44,434 nucleotides of DNA from Chromatiales bacterium (GCA_030145485.1 JAQYVP010000116.1:1-44434); one strand, 5' to 3'; shown: positions 8,193-16,658, counted from the stretch's first letter. Numbers and translations: made by a program. Notes: generated by a model from the letters alone, not told the origin.

Positions 8193-8380
8193 CTAGTACA
8201 ACGATGCTTAAATATCTAGCAGTAGGGCCAATGCCAAAATACGTCATCCCGGCGAAGGCCGGGATCCATAGAATCAACCACTTACAGGTCGATACGCATG
8301 GGTTCCGGCTAAAAGACTGCCGGAATGACGAGGCTTTTCGAGGGTATCTGTTGATAGATACTTATGCACTCTTGTACTAG
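8193..8380. mobile_element. MITE-like element with nested inverted repeats
   Basis: The outer 26-bp ends (8193-8218 and 8355-8380) are inverted copies matching at about 21 of 26 positions; both start or end with CTAGTACAA/TTGTACTAG. Inside lies a second inverted pair, CGTCATCCCGGC at 8242-8253 and GCCGGAATGACG at 8319-8330, a motif common in proteobacterial intergenic repeats. The element is 188 bp with no coding capacity. CTAG at both outer ends could be a 4-bp target duplication of the YTAR type used by IS5-group transposases. That last point is inference. Confidence 0.6.
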
Positions 8381-8459
8381 GTATTTTCCTTTCAGAAGAT
8401 GAGAAGCATGCTGACACAGCATATTTTATTGTGTTTGACTACAATCCACTCATAACTCC

Positions 8460-8635
8460 CTGGTAAGGGATGAGGCATTTATTAAAATACCAATCTCGCT
8501 TGTCTTTTTGTCCGTGGTTTTCGCCGCCACTTTGGTTACATAGTTCACTATGCGCCCGACGCGGCAACAAAAACCACAAACAAAAATCCTGCACATCTTG
8601 GTACTTTAATTTCTGCCTCATCCCTAACAGGTCCA
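8460..8635. mobile_element. Second MITE-like long palindrome
   Basis: The left arm beginning TAAGGGATGAGGC (8463) pairs with the right arm ending GCCTCATCCCTAAC (8615-8628). Complementarity continues inward through ATTAAAATACCAA/TTGGTACTTTAAT and CGTGGTTTT/AAAACCAC to a central CATAGTTCACTATG (8539-8552). The arms are about 75 bp each and pair imperfectly. The element would fold into a long hairpin as RNA or a cruciform as DNA. Short open frames on both strands are by-products of the palindrome, not genes. Confidence 0.6.
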
Positions 8636-8841
8636 AGTTCTTCAGAGTTCACCTGTTAAAAAAGGAGTTGTCAAAAACGGGGAATCTTTTTTTTCCTCTC
8701 CATTGCGTACGAATAAAGCATCCAGCTGTCGCATAATTTGTGCTATACCTCTCACATTGCAACTTTTCTCTCTCATTGCTATGCGGTAGGCTTGCAGATG
8801 TTCAGCCTTCCGGGAACATCCTGTAGGATTCCAGTTACCCC

Positions 8842-10662
8842 ATGTCAACGCAATCATTTCCAGAATCACGCATCATAAGATGGATAGTTGCCATGGGCTT
8901 TGTCTTGCTCTGGTACGGCCTGATGCAGTTCATTACTCAACAGGTTTTCAATGTTTCTCTGTATGATCAGGCCATCCCGCGTGACCTGGTCGCCAACCTG
9001 ATTCTGGGCGCGATTCTCTACGGCATTACCAGGAATCTCCGCTGGTATATACCGACCATTGCCGTAATACTGACTGTCATCCATCTAAGCAATGCCGGAA
9101 AAATCGCCGTACTTGGCGGTCCAATTATGCCGGATGATTTTCTTGCCGTACGCAACCTGTTTCTGTTGCTCGAAGGGTGGCAATTGTTTGCGATAATAGC
9201 AATCGTGGTGATTCCTTTGCTGCTGCTGCTGGCCATGACTGCCTGGCGCCGTAAACGCACCTGGATATTGCTGAGTAGTGTCAGCATCACAGCCGCTGCC
9301 GTCATTCTAGCGCCTGTTCCGGTTGTGCATGCCATGGACGACTGGTTTGGAAATGTTGTGTGGAATCAGCGCGGCAACTTCGAAGACCGCGGCCTGCTGA
9401 TCCATTTGACGCAGGAGACAGCCCGCTATCTCGCACATGGAAAAAATCCTCCTACGGCTGAGGAGGTTGAAACTGCCCTGGCCAAACTACAGCCGATTCC
9501 CGCCCTGCATTCACTTCCACCACCTGCAAACAATACGCCGCAGCGGAATGTTCATCTCATCGTGCTGGAATCTTTCTGGGACCCTGCTTTATTGACTGCT
9601 GCCGGATTCTCCGATGATCCGTTGGATCCCGGGTTTCGAGTCCTGTGGCGTGAGACAGGTAATTCACATGCGCTCTCCCCGGTTTTCGGTGGCTATACTG
9701 CGAATACCGAGTTCGAGGTTTTGTGCGGCTTTCCGGTAACAGAAGATTCTGTATTTTTCGAGGGTGGGCTGCGCCACGATGTCCCCTGCCTGCCGCGATT
9801 GCTGGGCAGTGAAGGTTACCGTACGATTGCATCTCACCCGAATATTGCCGCATTCTGGAACCGTGTCAACGCCTATCAGAGGATCGGTTTTGACACCTAC
9901 TGGTCCATCAACGACTTTGTATCCGATGACATCAACAGGGATTTTCTCAGTGACAGCTCAATGTATCGTCAGGTCATGGAAAAAACCGGCCCGCTGATCG
10001 ACGCCGGGCTGCCGGTATTCAACTACATACTGACCATTTTTGGCCACCTTGACTATCCGCTGAATGCACAGCGGCCTGCAGTCATTGAAGCCAGCAGTGG
10101 AAGCAAAATGGTGCAGGACTACGCCAATACTATCTATTACAAATCACGCGAACTGATGGCCTTTCTAAAACTTCTGCGTGCACGGGATCCGCAGGGATTG
10201 ATCGTTCTGTTTGGCGATCACCTCCCTTTTCTTGGACCGAACTTCGATGGATTTACAGACAGTGGACTGCTGGCTGATAACCGTTCAAAATTCGATGCAG
10301 ACATGTTTCACACCCTGGTAGCCACTCCATTGATCATTATCGATGGTCAAAAAGGCCCGCAGCAGGTAGGCGATGTTCCCGTCTATCAACTGCCGCAGCT
10401 GATACTCGATATGCTGGGCAACCAACAGCCTTCTCTGATGCGCATGAGCAAAGCGCCGGGCGGCATGACCTTGCGTCCTCTACCGGGCATGTATTTTGTC
10501 GGTGATGTGGGAGAGCGTAAAATGTGTCATCTAGGAGGTGATCAAGACGCCAATTCCAGCAAAGACGATGCCTGCAACGGAACCGCACAGTGGGTGCGTG
10601 CATTGACCACATTGACTCAGGATTTGTTCAATGGGCATCAACACAGTTTGCAGACATGGTGA
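8842..10662 (+). CDS. LtaS/MdoB-type membrane sulfatase-fold transferase
   Basis: The 606-residue protein has four to five N-terminal membrane helices (to about residue 165) and then a large periplasmic alkaline-phosphatase/sulfatase-fold domain. Catalytic landmarks of the lipoteichoic acid synthase/phosphoglycerol transferase family are present. Glu243 lies in IVLESFWDP, the nucleophile Thr286 in GGYTANTEFEVLCG, and Asp459-His460 in LFGDHLPFLG. In Gram-negative bacteria such enzymes transfer phosphoglycerol or phosphoethanolamine groups to periplasmic glucans or lipids. Substrate specificity cannot be told here. The gene stands alone between the palindromic elements and the iodate reductase operon and has no obvious functional link to either. 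The ATG at 8842 has no strong ribosome site but begins the expected N-terminus. Confidence 0.88.
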   Translation: MSTQSFPESRIIRWIVAMGFVLLWYGLMQFITQQVFNVSLYDQAIPRDLVANLILGAILYGITRNLRWYIPTIAVILTVIHLSNAGKIAVLGGPIMPDDFLAVRNLFLLLEGWQLFAIIAIVVIPLLLLLAMTAWRRKRTWILLSSVSITAAAVILAPVPVVHAMDDWFGNVVWNQRGNFEDRGLLIHLTQETARYLAHGKNPPTAEEVETALAKLQPIPALHSLPPPANNTPQRNVHLIVLESFWDPALLTAAGFSDDPLDPGFRVLWRETGNSHALSPVFGGYTANTEFEVLCGFPVTEDSVFFEGGLRHDVPCLPRLLGSEGYRTIASHPNIAAFWNRVNAYQRIGFDTYWSINDFVSDDINRDFLSDSSMYRQVMEKTGPLIDAGLPVFNYILTIFGHLDYPLNAQRPAVIEASSGSKMVQDYANTIYYKSRELMAFLKLLRARDPQGLIVLFGDHLPFLGPNFDGFTDSGLLADNRSKFDADMFHTLVATPLIIIDGQKGPQQVGDVPVYQLPQLILDMLGNQQPSLMRMSKAPGGMTLRPLPGMYFVGDVGERKMCHLGGDQDANSSKDDACNGTAQWVRALTTLTQDLFNGHQHSLQTW

Positions 10663-10979
10663 TAGTGTCTGTGAGTCCTTCACTCTATCCCTCTTCCTAT
10701 GGGAGGCGCCTACAAGGATGGGTTGGCACAGTTTCTGAACGATCCGATGCTCCTGAATATTTGAATGGAACGAATTATTCAACATCACCACTGCCGGCAA
10801 TTGATCCAGATCAATAAAACACCACTGCCACAAGGTTTTTGCAGGGATTGCTGAAAACTTAAAAAGTTGGTCTGCTTCGTGCATGTATAGGGCAGGCTGT
10901 CGGTGTGTCGAGCGGTTCGGGTAATCAGATCCGAGTGCTTGAACACTGGCAATGTAACTATAAATCTGGAGGAAATCCT
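10663..10979. promoter_or_regulatory. Upstream regulatory region of the iodate reductase operon
   Basis: This is a 317-bp gap without a gene. It holds a perfect FNR/ANR palindrome at 10801-10814, and the operon's ribosome site GGAGGAA just before 10980. I cannot point to a convincing -10/-35 pair at the classical distance from the FNR site. Confidence 0.5.
10801..10814. promoter_or_regulatory. FNR/ANR-box, perfect consensus
   Basis: TTGATCCAGATCAA matches TTGAT-N4-ATCAA at all ten defined positions, and the flanking A (10800) and T (10815) extend the palindrome. It lies 166 bp upstream of the first gene of the iodate reductase operon. FNR-type regulators bind such sites when oxygen is absent, which suits an operon for anaerobic respiration. 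Binding is inferred. Confidence 0.7.
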
Positions 10980-12086
10980 ATGGTTGTACGAGTCACGACA
11001 GGGCGCGCCATACTGGCCGCTACACTGGGGCTTGGGTTGGCAGCGGCTGTGCAAGCTGCTGATAATCCCGATATCGGGCCCTTGCCGCAGTTGGATATCG
11101 ACAAGGCGAAAGCCGAGTTGGGAAAGCGTCTCTTTTTCGATAAGCGTCTCTCTGGCGATGCTGCTATTTCATGCGCTGATTGTCATGTGCCTGCCAAGGG
11201 CTATGCGAGTGAAAAAGCATTGTCGCCCGGTTATCCCGGCAACGGTCACTTCCGCAACGCTTCATCGCTGGTCAATGTTGCGCACCGAAAAGTGTGGAAC
11301 TGGGACGGCAGAATCGGCACCAACCTGAATGACATGACGCGTGAGATGCTCACTGAAGATTACATCATGAACATGGATATGCGTGTCATGCAGGAGCGCG
11401 TCAAGCAGGATCCCGTCTACGTGAAGATGTTCAAGGATGCCGGCTATGGCGAACCGTCCAACGGTTCCGTGCGCAAGGCGATTCCTGAATATCTGAAGAC
11501 GCTGACTTCCAAGGGCTCTGCGTTTGACGCGGGCAAGATGTCTGACTCCGCAAAAAAAGGTAAGGATATTTTCGAAGGCAAGGCAGGCTGCTTTCAGTGC
11601 CACAATGGTCCGCTGCTTTCCGATGGCCAACCGCATAACACCGGTGTTCCCGAGAACTTCGATGTCTTCATGGATCCCATGAACCACCAGGCGTTCATTG
11701 CCTTCACCATGTTCCAGGGTATTCCCAACTACATGAACCTGAAGCGCGATCCGGGCTACTACAATATCACCCTGATGAATGAGGATATGGGCAAGTTCAT
11801 CACGCCTTCGCTGCGCGAACTCAAGTACAGTTCGCCCTACATGCACAACGGCATGATTGCAACGCTGGCCGATGTGGTCGAGTTCTATAACAATGGCGGC
11901 GGCAAGGATAGCAACAAGAGCGACAAGCTGAAACCGCTTGGCCTGAACGACCAGGAGAAGAAAGACCTGATTGCATTTCTCGAGGCCCTTTCCGGCGACG
12001 AACTGAGCGGTTCAGAATATGTCTGGGATCAGCCCTTTCCGGCCAAGTACGAGGCCATCGAAAACTGGACGCAGGTCCGTAACTAA
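10980..12086 (+). CDS. Di-haem cytochrome c peroxidase-like protein, IdrP type (first)
   Basis: With the ATG at 10980 (ribosome site GGAGGAA) the protein has 368 residues. It begins with a Sec signal peptide (cleavage near AVQA-ADN, residue 26). Two haem c sites are visible: Cys65-Cys68-His69 (CADCH) and Cys204-Cys207-His208 (CFQCH). The CCP/MauG fold is supported by GKRLFFDKRLSGD, NASSLVNVAHRKVWNWDGR, TPSLRELKYSSPYMHNG and the terminal PLGLNDQEKKDLIAFLEALSG; these are landmarks only. It is the first of four tightly spaced genes, 11 bp before the second peroxidase. In known idr clusters two such periplasmic peroxidases accompany the reductase and are proposed to handle H2O2 or hypoiodous acid intermediates. 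Which of IdrP1/IdrP2 it corresponds to I cannot tell. Confidence 0.88.
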   Translation: MVVRVTTGRAILAATLGLGLAAAVQAADNPDIGPLPQLDIDKAKAELGKRLFFDKRLSGDAAISCADCHVPAKGYASEKALSPGYPGNGHFRNASSLVNVAHRKVWNWDGRIGTNLNDMTREMLTEDYIMNMDMRVMQERVKQDPVYVKMFKDAGYGEPSNGSVRKAIPEYLKTLTSKGSAFDAGKMSDSAKKGKDIFEGKAGCFQCHNGPLLSDGQPHNTGVPENFDVFMDPMNHQAFIAFTMFQGIPNYMNLKRDPGYYNITLMNEDMGKFITPSLRELKYSSPYMHNGMIATLADVVEFYNNGGGKDSNKSDKLKPLGLNDQEKKDLIAFLEALSGDELSGSEYVWDQPFPAKYEAIENWTQVRN

Positions 12087-12097
12087 TCGAGGATATT

Positions 12098-13315
12098 ATG
12101 ATGAGTGTTAACAAAATTACTCCTACCCTCGTTGCTGCTGCAGTTGCGACTGTGTTGGCTGCCGGCATTGCGCAGGCGGCCAATGATAAGAGTGCTGCAG
12201 GAACGGCGAAGGCTGCTCCACCAGCTTTGGCTCCGCTGGGTGAAGCTCCCATTCCACCGGATAACAAGACCACTCCGGAAAAAGTAGAGCTTGGCAAGAT
12301 GTTGTTCTTCGATCCCCGCGTAGGCGGTGACGCCTCCACCGGCTGCTCCACCTGTCATGAGCCGGACCAGGGTTGGGCGTGGGCCGAGGATTTCTCCCGG
12401 GGTTATCCCGGTACAGTGCACTGGCGCAACAGTCAGTCCATCATCAACAGCGCCTATTTTCCGCGCCAGTTCTGGGCAGGCTCGGCATCTTCCAATGAGA
12501 AGCAGGCAAAGGCGGCTGCCAAGGGCGGCGTTGCAGGCAACGGTGAAGATGACATCATGGAAGCGCGCATGGCGGTGATTCCTGAATACCGCAAGCGCTT
12601 CAAGGATGTGTTCGGCACCGAATGGCCGCTGATCGATGATGTGTGGCTGGCTATTTCTGCTTTTGAACGCACCATGAACACCACCGGTGAGTATGAAGTG
12701 CCGCTGGATAAATATCTCAAGGGCGACAAGTCAGTCCTGGATGAGCAGCAGGTGCGTGGTATGGAACTGTTCAACGGTAAGGCCGGCTGCATCAACTGTC
12801 ACAATGGCTCGCTGACGACAGACCTCGACTATCACAATATCGGTATCCCACCCAATAAGCGATGGGAGGAGGATGGCCTGGCACAGGTGACCTTCCGCTT
12901 CGAACAGTATGCCAAGGGGCAGACCGAAGAGGGGTATCGCAGCGCCAAATCAGACTGGGGTTTCTACTATCGCTCCAAAAACAAGTGGGATCGGGGCAAG
13001 TTCCGCACTGCGCCGCTGCGCTACATCGAATACACTGCGCCCTACATGCATAACGGTGTTTTTTACACCCTCGAAGAGGTTGTTGATTTCTATAATGCCG
13101 GTGGCTTTGACGAGGAGGGGCGCACCACGCTGTTTCCCGAAAACAAATCCAAACTCATCAAGCCGCTTGGTTTGAGCGACGAGGAGAAAGAAGATCTGGT
13201 GGCATTCCTTGGCACCTTCTCTGGTCCTGAGATCACGATGGAGAAGCCTAAGCAACCACCCTATGCACCTCTGTTCACCAAGGCTGAATTGGAAGCCGCA
13301 CAGGAGGCAAAATAA
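12098..13315 (+). CDS. Di-haem cytochrome c peroxidase-like protein, IdrP type (second)
   Basis: The 405-residue protein has a Sec signal peptide (cleavage near GIAQA-AND, residue 28) followed by an Ala/Pro-rich linker. The two haem c sites are Cys83-Cys86-His87 (CSTCH) and Cys231-Cys234-His235 (CINCH). It shares the CCP fold with its upstream neighbour (GKMLFFDPRVGGDAS, TAPYMHNGVFYTLEEV) but is clearly diverged, so this is an old paralogue pair. It also carries an insertion near residues 125-150 and a longer tail (PPYAPLFTKAELEAAQ). Its stop codon overlaps the ATG of the Rieske gene (TAATGAG), which implies translational coupling. Expected role: periplasmic partner of the reductase, either detoxifying reactive iodine/oxygen products or moving electrons. 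Confidence 0.88.
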   Translation: MMSVNKITPTLVAAAVATVLAAGIAQAANDKSAAGTAKAAPPALAPLGEAPIPPDNKTTPEKVELGKMLFFDPRVGGDASTGCSTCHEPDQGWAWAEDFSRGYPGTVHWRNSQSIINSAYFPRQFWAGSASSNEKQAKAAAKGGVAGNGEDDIMEARMAVIPEYRKRFKDVFGTEWPLIDDVWLAISAFERTMNTTGEYEVPLDKYLKGDKSVLDEQQVRGMELFNGKAGCINCHNGSLTTDLDYHNIGIPPNKRWEEDGLAQVTFRFEQYAKGQTEEGYRSAKSDWGFYYRSKNKWDRGKFRTAPLRYIEYTAPYMHNGVFYTLEEVVDFYNAGGFDEEGRTTLFPENKSKLIKPLGLSDEEKEDLVAFLGTFSGPEITMEKPKQPPYAPLFTKAELEAAQEAK

Positions 13316-13902
13316 TGAGTAACTTAATCAGAAAAGAGACCAAAAAAGACGAGACTGCGGCAGACCATGGTAAATGCATGCTCAATCGTCGTCAGTTCCT
13401 GATGTATTCAGGCAGCGCGGCCATTGCAGCCAGCACCATTTCAATCAGTCTGTTGCCTGGCGAGGCCAACGCCAAGGCGCGTGTGGTGACCTATCCACGC
13501 ATGCTCATAGCCAAGCTGAGTGAGTTGAAAGAGAATCAGCCGCTGGATTTCAATTATCCGGATGATGGTCAAAACTCCCAGTGCTTCGTCGTCAAGATGG
13601 ATGGAGCAAAAGCCGGCGGCGGCGTTGGCAAGCAGCGTGATGTGGTGGCGTTCAGCTACCTCTGCACGCATCAGGGCGGGCCGATGAATGGCAAATACCA
13701 GGCTGTTGGTGAACATCGTGTACTGGGACAGTGCCCCTTGCACCTCTCCACCTATGACCTGACCCGGCATGGCATCATCGTCTCGGGCCAGGCTTACCAG
13801 AGTATTCCTCAGGTATTGCTGGAACTGGATGGCGATGATATTTACGCCGTTGGTGTGATGGGGCTGTTGTATGGCCGTAACGAAAACCTGATGGAATCTT
13901 AG
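13315..13902 (+). CDS. idrB: Rieske iron-sulfur subunit of iodate reductase
   Basis: The 195-residue protein carries a twin-arginine signal (NRRQFLMYSG, Arg25-Arg26) with a hydrophobic stretch and a cut site near ANA-KAR. This would export the folded complex, since the large subunit has no signal of its own. The Rieske [2Fe-2S] ligands are Cys117/His119 (CTHQGG) and Cys140/His143 (CPLHLS). The extra Cys pair that makes a disulfide in many Rieske proteins is absent: Gly122 and Leu142 occupy those positions. Length and organisation match the small subunit of the arsenite oxidase/iodate reductase family. The 11-bp gap to idrA includes AGGAGAAA. Electron transfer between cytochrome c and the Mo site is the expected role. 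Confidence 0.88.
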   Translation: MSNLIRKETKKDETAADHGKCMLNRRQFLMYSGSAAIAASTISISLLPGEANAKARVVTYPRMLIAKLSELKENQPLDFNYPDDGQNSQCFVVKMDGAKAGGGVGKQRDVVAFSYLCTHQGGPMNGKYQAVGEHRVLGQCPLHLSTYDLTRHGIIVSGQAYQSIPQVLLELDGDDIYAVGVMGLLYGRNENLMES

Positions 13903-13913
13903 GAGAAAACATA

Positions 13914-16607
13914 ATGGTAACTAAAGACTATATTCCCCAGGACAAGACTCCGCTGCCTCCAAAGAGCGCGGAAGTATTGACCACCTGTTGTGACTACTGC
14001 ATCGTGGCCTGCGGCTACAAGGTTTATCGCTGGCCCGCGGGTACTGCGGATGGCGGTCCCAAGGCTGCAGAGAATGCCTTCAATATCGACTTTCCGACAG
14101 GCGCACTGCAGGCATGGGTTGCGCCGACGCAGCACAACGTGGTGATGCACGAAGGCAAAGCCCACAATGTCATTGTCATCCCTGACAAGGACTCCAAGGC
14201 GGTCAACTTCGGCGGCGACTCCTCGATCCGCGGCGGCACCATTGCGCAGAAGTGCTACAACCCCGACAAGCCCACCAGTGACCGCATGCTGTCTCCCATG
14301 ATCCGTATCAACGGTGCTTTGCAGCCGGTCTCATGGGACCTGGCTCTGGACGTGGCGACGGATCTGATGAAGTACACGGTCGATAAATTTGGCGCCAACG
14401 CCTACGGTATGAAGATCTACTCCTATCAGTTTGTGGAAAACACCTATGCCGGCTCCAAGTTTGCGCGCCGCAGCATGAAGACTGCCAACTGGACCATGCA
14501 CGATACTCCGGCCAATGTCACTTCGACGCCGGGTTTCCGCGATGCGGGCTTCGATAACTTTGGTCCTGCATACAAGGACTGGGGGGATGCGGAAGTACTG
14601 ATGATTTGCGGCACCGATCCCTACGAAACCAAGACCATGATCTTCAACCAGTTCATGAAGCCGGCGATCGATTCAGGGCAAAGAACCATCTGGTTGAATA
14701 TCCGTGAAACAGCCGGTCTTGCCTACGCCAGGAGCAAGGGCAATGCGCTCTTTTTACAGATCGATCCGGGTACCGACACCCCCGTGCTGGGTGCGATTGC
14801 CCGCGTCATCATGGAGAACGGCTGGGAAGATTCTGAATGGATCAAGAAGTGGGTCAACAACAAGTGGGAGTCCAGTTCCGGTTTCGGCCAGGGTACGCGC
14901 AACACTCCCTGGCAGTGGCGCACCACCTGGGGCAAGTTCCAGACCAAGGGTTTCGAGGACTACAAGAAATGGAATCTCGAGCAGAAAGAGTATGACCCCA
15001 AGGTTGCTGCAGAAATTGCCAACATCCCTGTTGAGAATATCCTCCAGGCTGCCGAGTGGCTGGCCAAGCCCAAGGCGGACGGTACGCGTCCCAAAACTTC
15101 ACTGGGTATCGAGAAAGGTTTCTACTGGTCCAACAACACCGGCAACACCAACGCCATCAGTTCGCTGGCCACCATCTGTGGAGCAGGCGGACGTCCGGGG
15201 CAGGTTGTAGGCCGTTTTGGCGGACACCAGCGCGGCGGCACCAGCGGTGGCGGTTATCCGCGCAACAAGTCTGCGCAGAAGCGTCCGGGACGTCGTCGTC
15301 AGGCGCTGGACTGTGATCGTTACTTCTACTCAGGCAACACGCGTTTTGCACATGTCGTCGGCACCACCTGGATTCAGGCGATGTGCGGCTCCCAGGGGCT
15401 CAATGACAAGTTCGAAGAGCTGGTCACCAACAATCCCAACCAGGTGAAGTCATCCGACCGTGCTGAGATCGTTGCGACACTGAAGAAGCGTATGGACTCC
15501 GGCGGCACCGTGGTGCTGAATCAGGATATCTACCTGCGTGATCCTATCGGCGCCAAGTTTGCAGACATCGTGCTGCCTGCCGCCACCTGGGGTGAGGAGG
15601 ACTTCGTGCGCGCCAATGGTGAGCGCCGCATCCGTCTCTACTCCAAGTTCTACGATGCACCGGGCGATTCCAAGCCTGACTGGTGGATATTTGCCGAACT
15701 GGGCAAGCGCATGGGCTTCGATGGCTTCGACTGGAAGAACTCCAACGAAGTGTGCGAAGAGTCCTCCCGCTACAGCCGCGGCAATCGCAAGTCCTATCAC
15801 ATGGTCAAGGTCGCCGCTCACGCGGAAGGCAAGACCCTGCATGAGAAGCTGCGCGAACTCGGCACCACCGGTATCCAGGGGCCTGCCTTCTACAACTACA
15901 AGACAGGCGAGTTGATGGGGAGTGAGCGGCTGCACAATACCGAGTACACACAAGAAAAATTGGTGGCGGAAGGCCGCACCCAGGGCGCGAATATGGTCAA
16001 CAAGAAAATGACCCATTTCAACACCCAGACAGGTAAAGTCAATCTGCAAAAACATCCCTGGAGCCTGTTTTCAGACTACTGGGAGTGGATGAAGCCCAAG
16101 GACGATGAGTTGTGGCACACCAACGGCCGCATCAACGAGATCTGGCAGTCCGGTTTCGATGATGTCGACCGTCGCGCCTATATCGCACAGCGCTGGCCCG
16201 GCAACTTCACCGAGATTCATCCTGATGATGCGGCTTCCCGCGGCATCGAGTCAGGTGATAAGGTGATGCTCTATTCGGATCGCGTGCCGGCCTTCAAGCA
16301 GACCATCAAGGGTGTGCACGGTTCCGACTTCAACTTCGCGGAGTTGATGAAGAACGGCTGGATCGAGTTGGACAAGGCGGCTGTCGAGGCGACGGCGATC
16401 GTTACCCCGCACGTGAAGAAAGGGGTCATCTACTCCTACTTCATCATCGCTGATCAACCCTCGAATGTACTGCAGGGCAGGGTGCCGGATCAGATCAGCG
16501 GCAACTACAACTATAAGATGGGTGTCTCCAGAATCAAGAAAATTGGAGAGACAAAGTACAAGAAAGAGTTTACTCACATGTCCTTTGCACCGCGTAATGT
16601 AGTTTAA
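13914..16607 (+). CDS. idrA: Molybdopterin catalytic subunit of dissimilatory iodate reductase (AioA-related)
   Basis: The 897-residue DMSO-reductase-family enzyme holds an N-terminal cluster motif Cys26-x2-Cys29-x3-Cys33 (CDYCIVACGYKVYRWP). A Ser (Ser104, in SIRGG) stands where most relatives have the fourth Cys, predicting a [3Fe-4S] cluster as in arsenite oxidase. Of the residues I recall as lining the arsenite oxidase pocket (His195, Glu203, Arg419, His423), the equivalents here are His196, Ser204, Arg434 and His438; the Glu is lost. This, plus two CCP-type partners, favours iodate (IO3-) over arsenite as substrate. There is no signal peptide; it is probably exported with IdrB by Tat. It is followed by a strong terminator. 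Copies of its 3' end and an internal segment recur downstream as relics. Arsenite oxidase is the main alternative. Confidence 0.85.
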   Translation: MVTKDYIPQDKTPLPPKSAEVLTTCCDYCIVACGYKVYRWPAGTADGGPKAAENAFNIDFPTGALQAWVAPTQHNVVMHEGKAHNVIVIPDKDSKAVNFGGDSSIRGGTIAQKCYNPDKPTSDRMLSPMIRINGALQPVSWDLALDVATDLMKYTVDKFGANAYGMKIYSYQFVENTYAGSKFARRSMKTANWTMHDTPANVTSTPGFRDAGFDNFGPAYKDWGDAEVLMICGTDPYETKTMIFNQFMKPAIDSGQRTIWLNIRETAGLAYARSKGNALFLQIDPGTDTPVLGAIARVIMENGWEDSEWIKKWVNNKWESSSGFGQGTRNTPWQWRTTWGKFQTKGFEDYKKWNLEQKEYDPKVAAEIANIPVENILQAAEWLAKPKADGTRPKTSLGIEKGFYWSNNTGNTNAISSLATICGAGGRPGQVVGRFGGHQRGGTSGGGYPRNKSAQKRPGRRRQALDCDRYFYSGNTRFAHVVGTTWIQAMCGSQGLNDKFEELVTNNPNQVKSSDRAEIVATLKKRMDSGGTVVLNQDIYLRDPIGAKFADIVLPAATWGEEDFVRANGERRIRLYSKFYDAPGDSKPDWWIFAELGKRMGFDGFDWKNSNEVCEESSRYSRGNRKSYHMVKVAAHAEGKTLHEKLRELGTTGIQGPAFYNYKTGELMGSERLHNTEYTQEKLVAEGRTQGANMVNKKMTHFNTQTGKVNLQKHPWSLFSDYWEWMKPKDDELWHTNGRINEIWQSGFDDVDRRAYIAQRWPGNFTEIHPDDAASRGIESGDKVMLYSDRVPAFKQTIKGVHGSDFNFAELMKNGWIELDKAAVEATAIVTPHVKKGVIYSYFIIADQPSNVLQGRVPDQISGNYNYKMGVSRIKKIGETKYKKEFTHMSFAPRNVV

Positions 16608-16630
16608 TACCCTCCTTTGCGGAGCTTTAA

Positions 16631-16658
16631 GGGGTGGCCATCCGGCCACCCCTTTTTT
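16631..16658 (+). terminator. Intrinsic terminator of the iodate reductase operon
   Basis: GGGGTGGCC-ATCC-GGCCACCCC followed by six T. The 9-bp perfect GC-rich stem lies 24 bp after the idrA stop. A near-identical terminator recurs at 17797-17826. Confidence 0.92.

Noticed and set aside
8439-8736. Small open frames on both strands in the palindromic element
   Set aside because: Both arise from the mirrored arms of the repeat, and the encoded peptides resemble each other for that reason.
11262-11846. 194-codon frame antisense to the first peroxidase gene
   Set aside because: Mirror of a strongly conserved haem protein; no start signals or recognisable domain.
10980-16607. Arsenite oxidase (aioBA) as the name for the Rieske and Mo-enzyme genes
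   Set aside because: The pair alone fits, but two upstream di-haem peroxidases and the loss of the pocket Glu point to iodate reductase. No arsenic resistance or aioXSR regulator genes are in the window.
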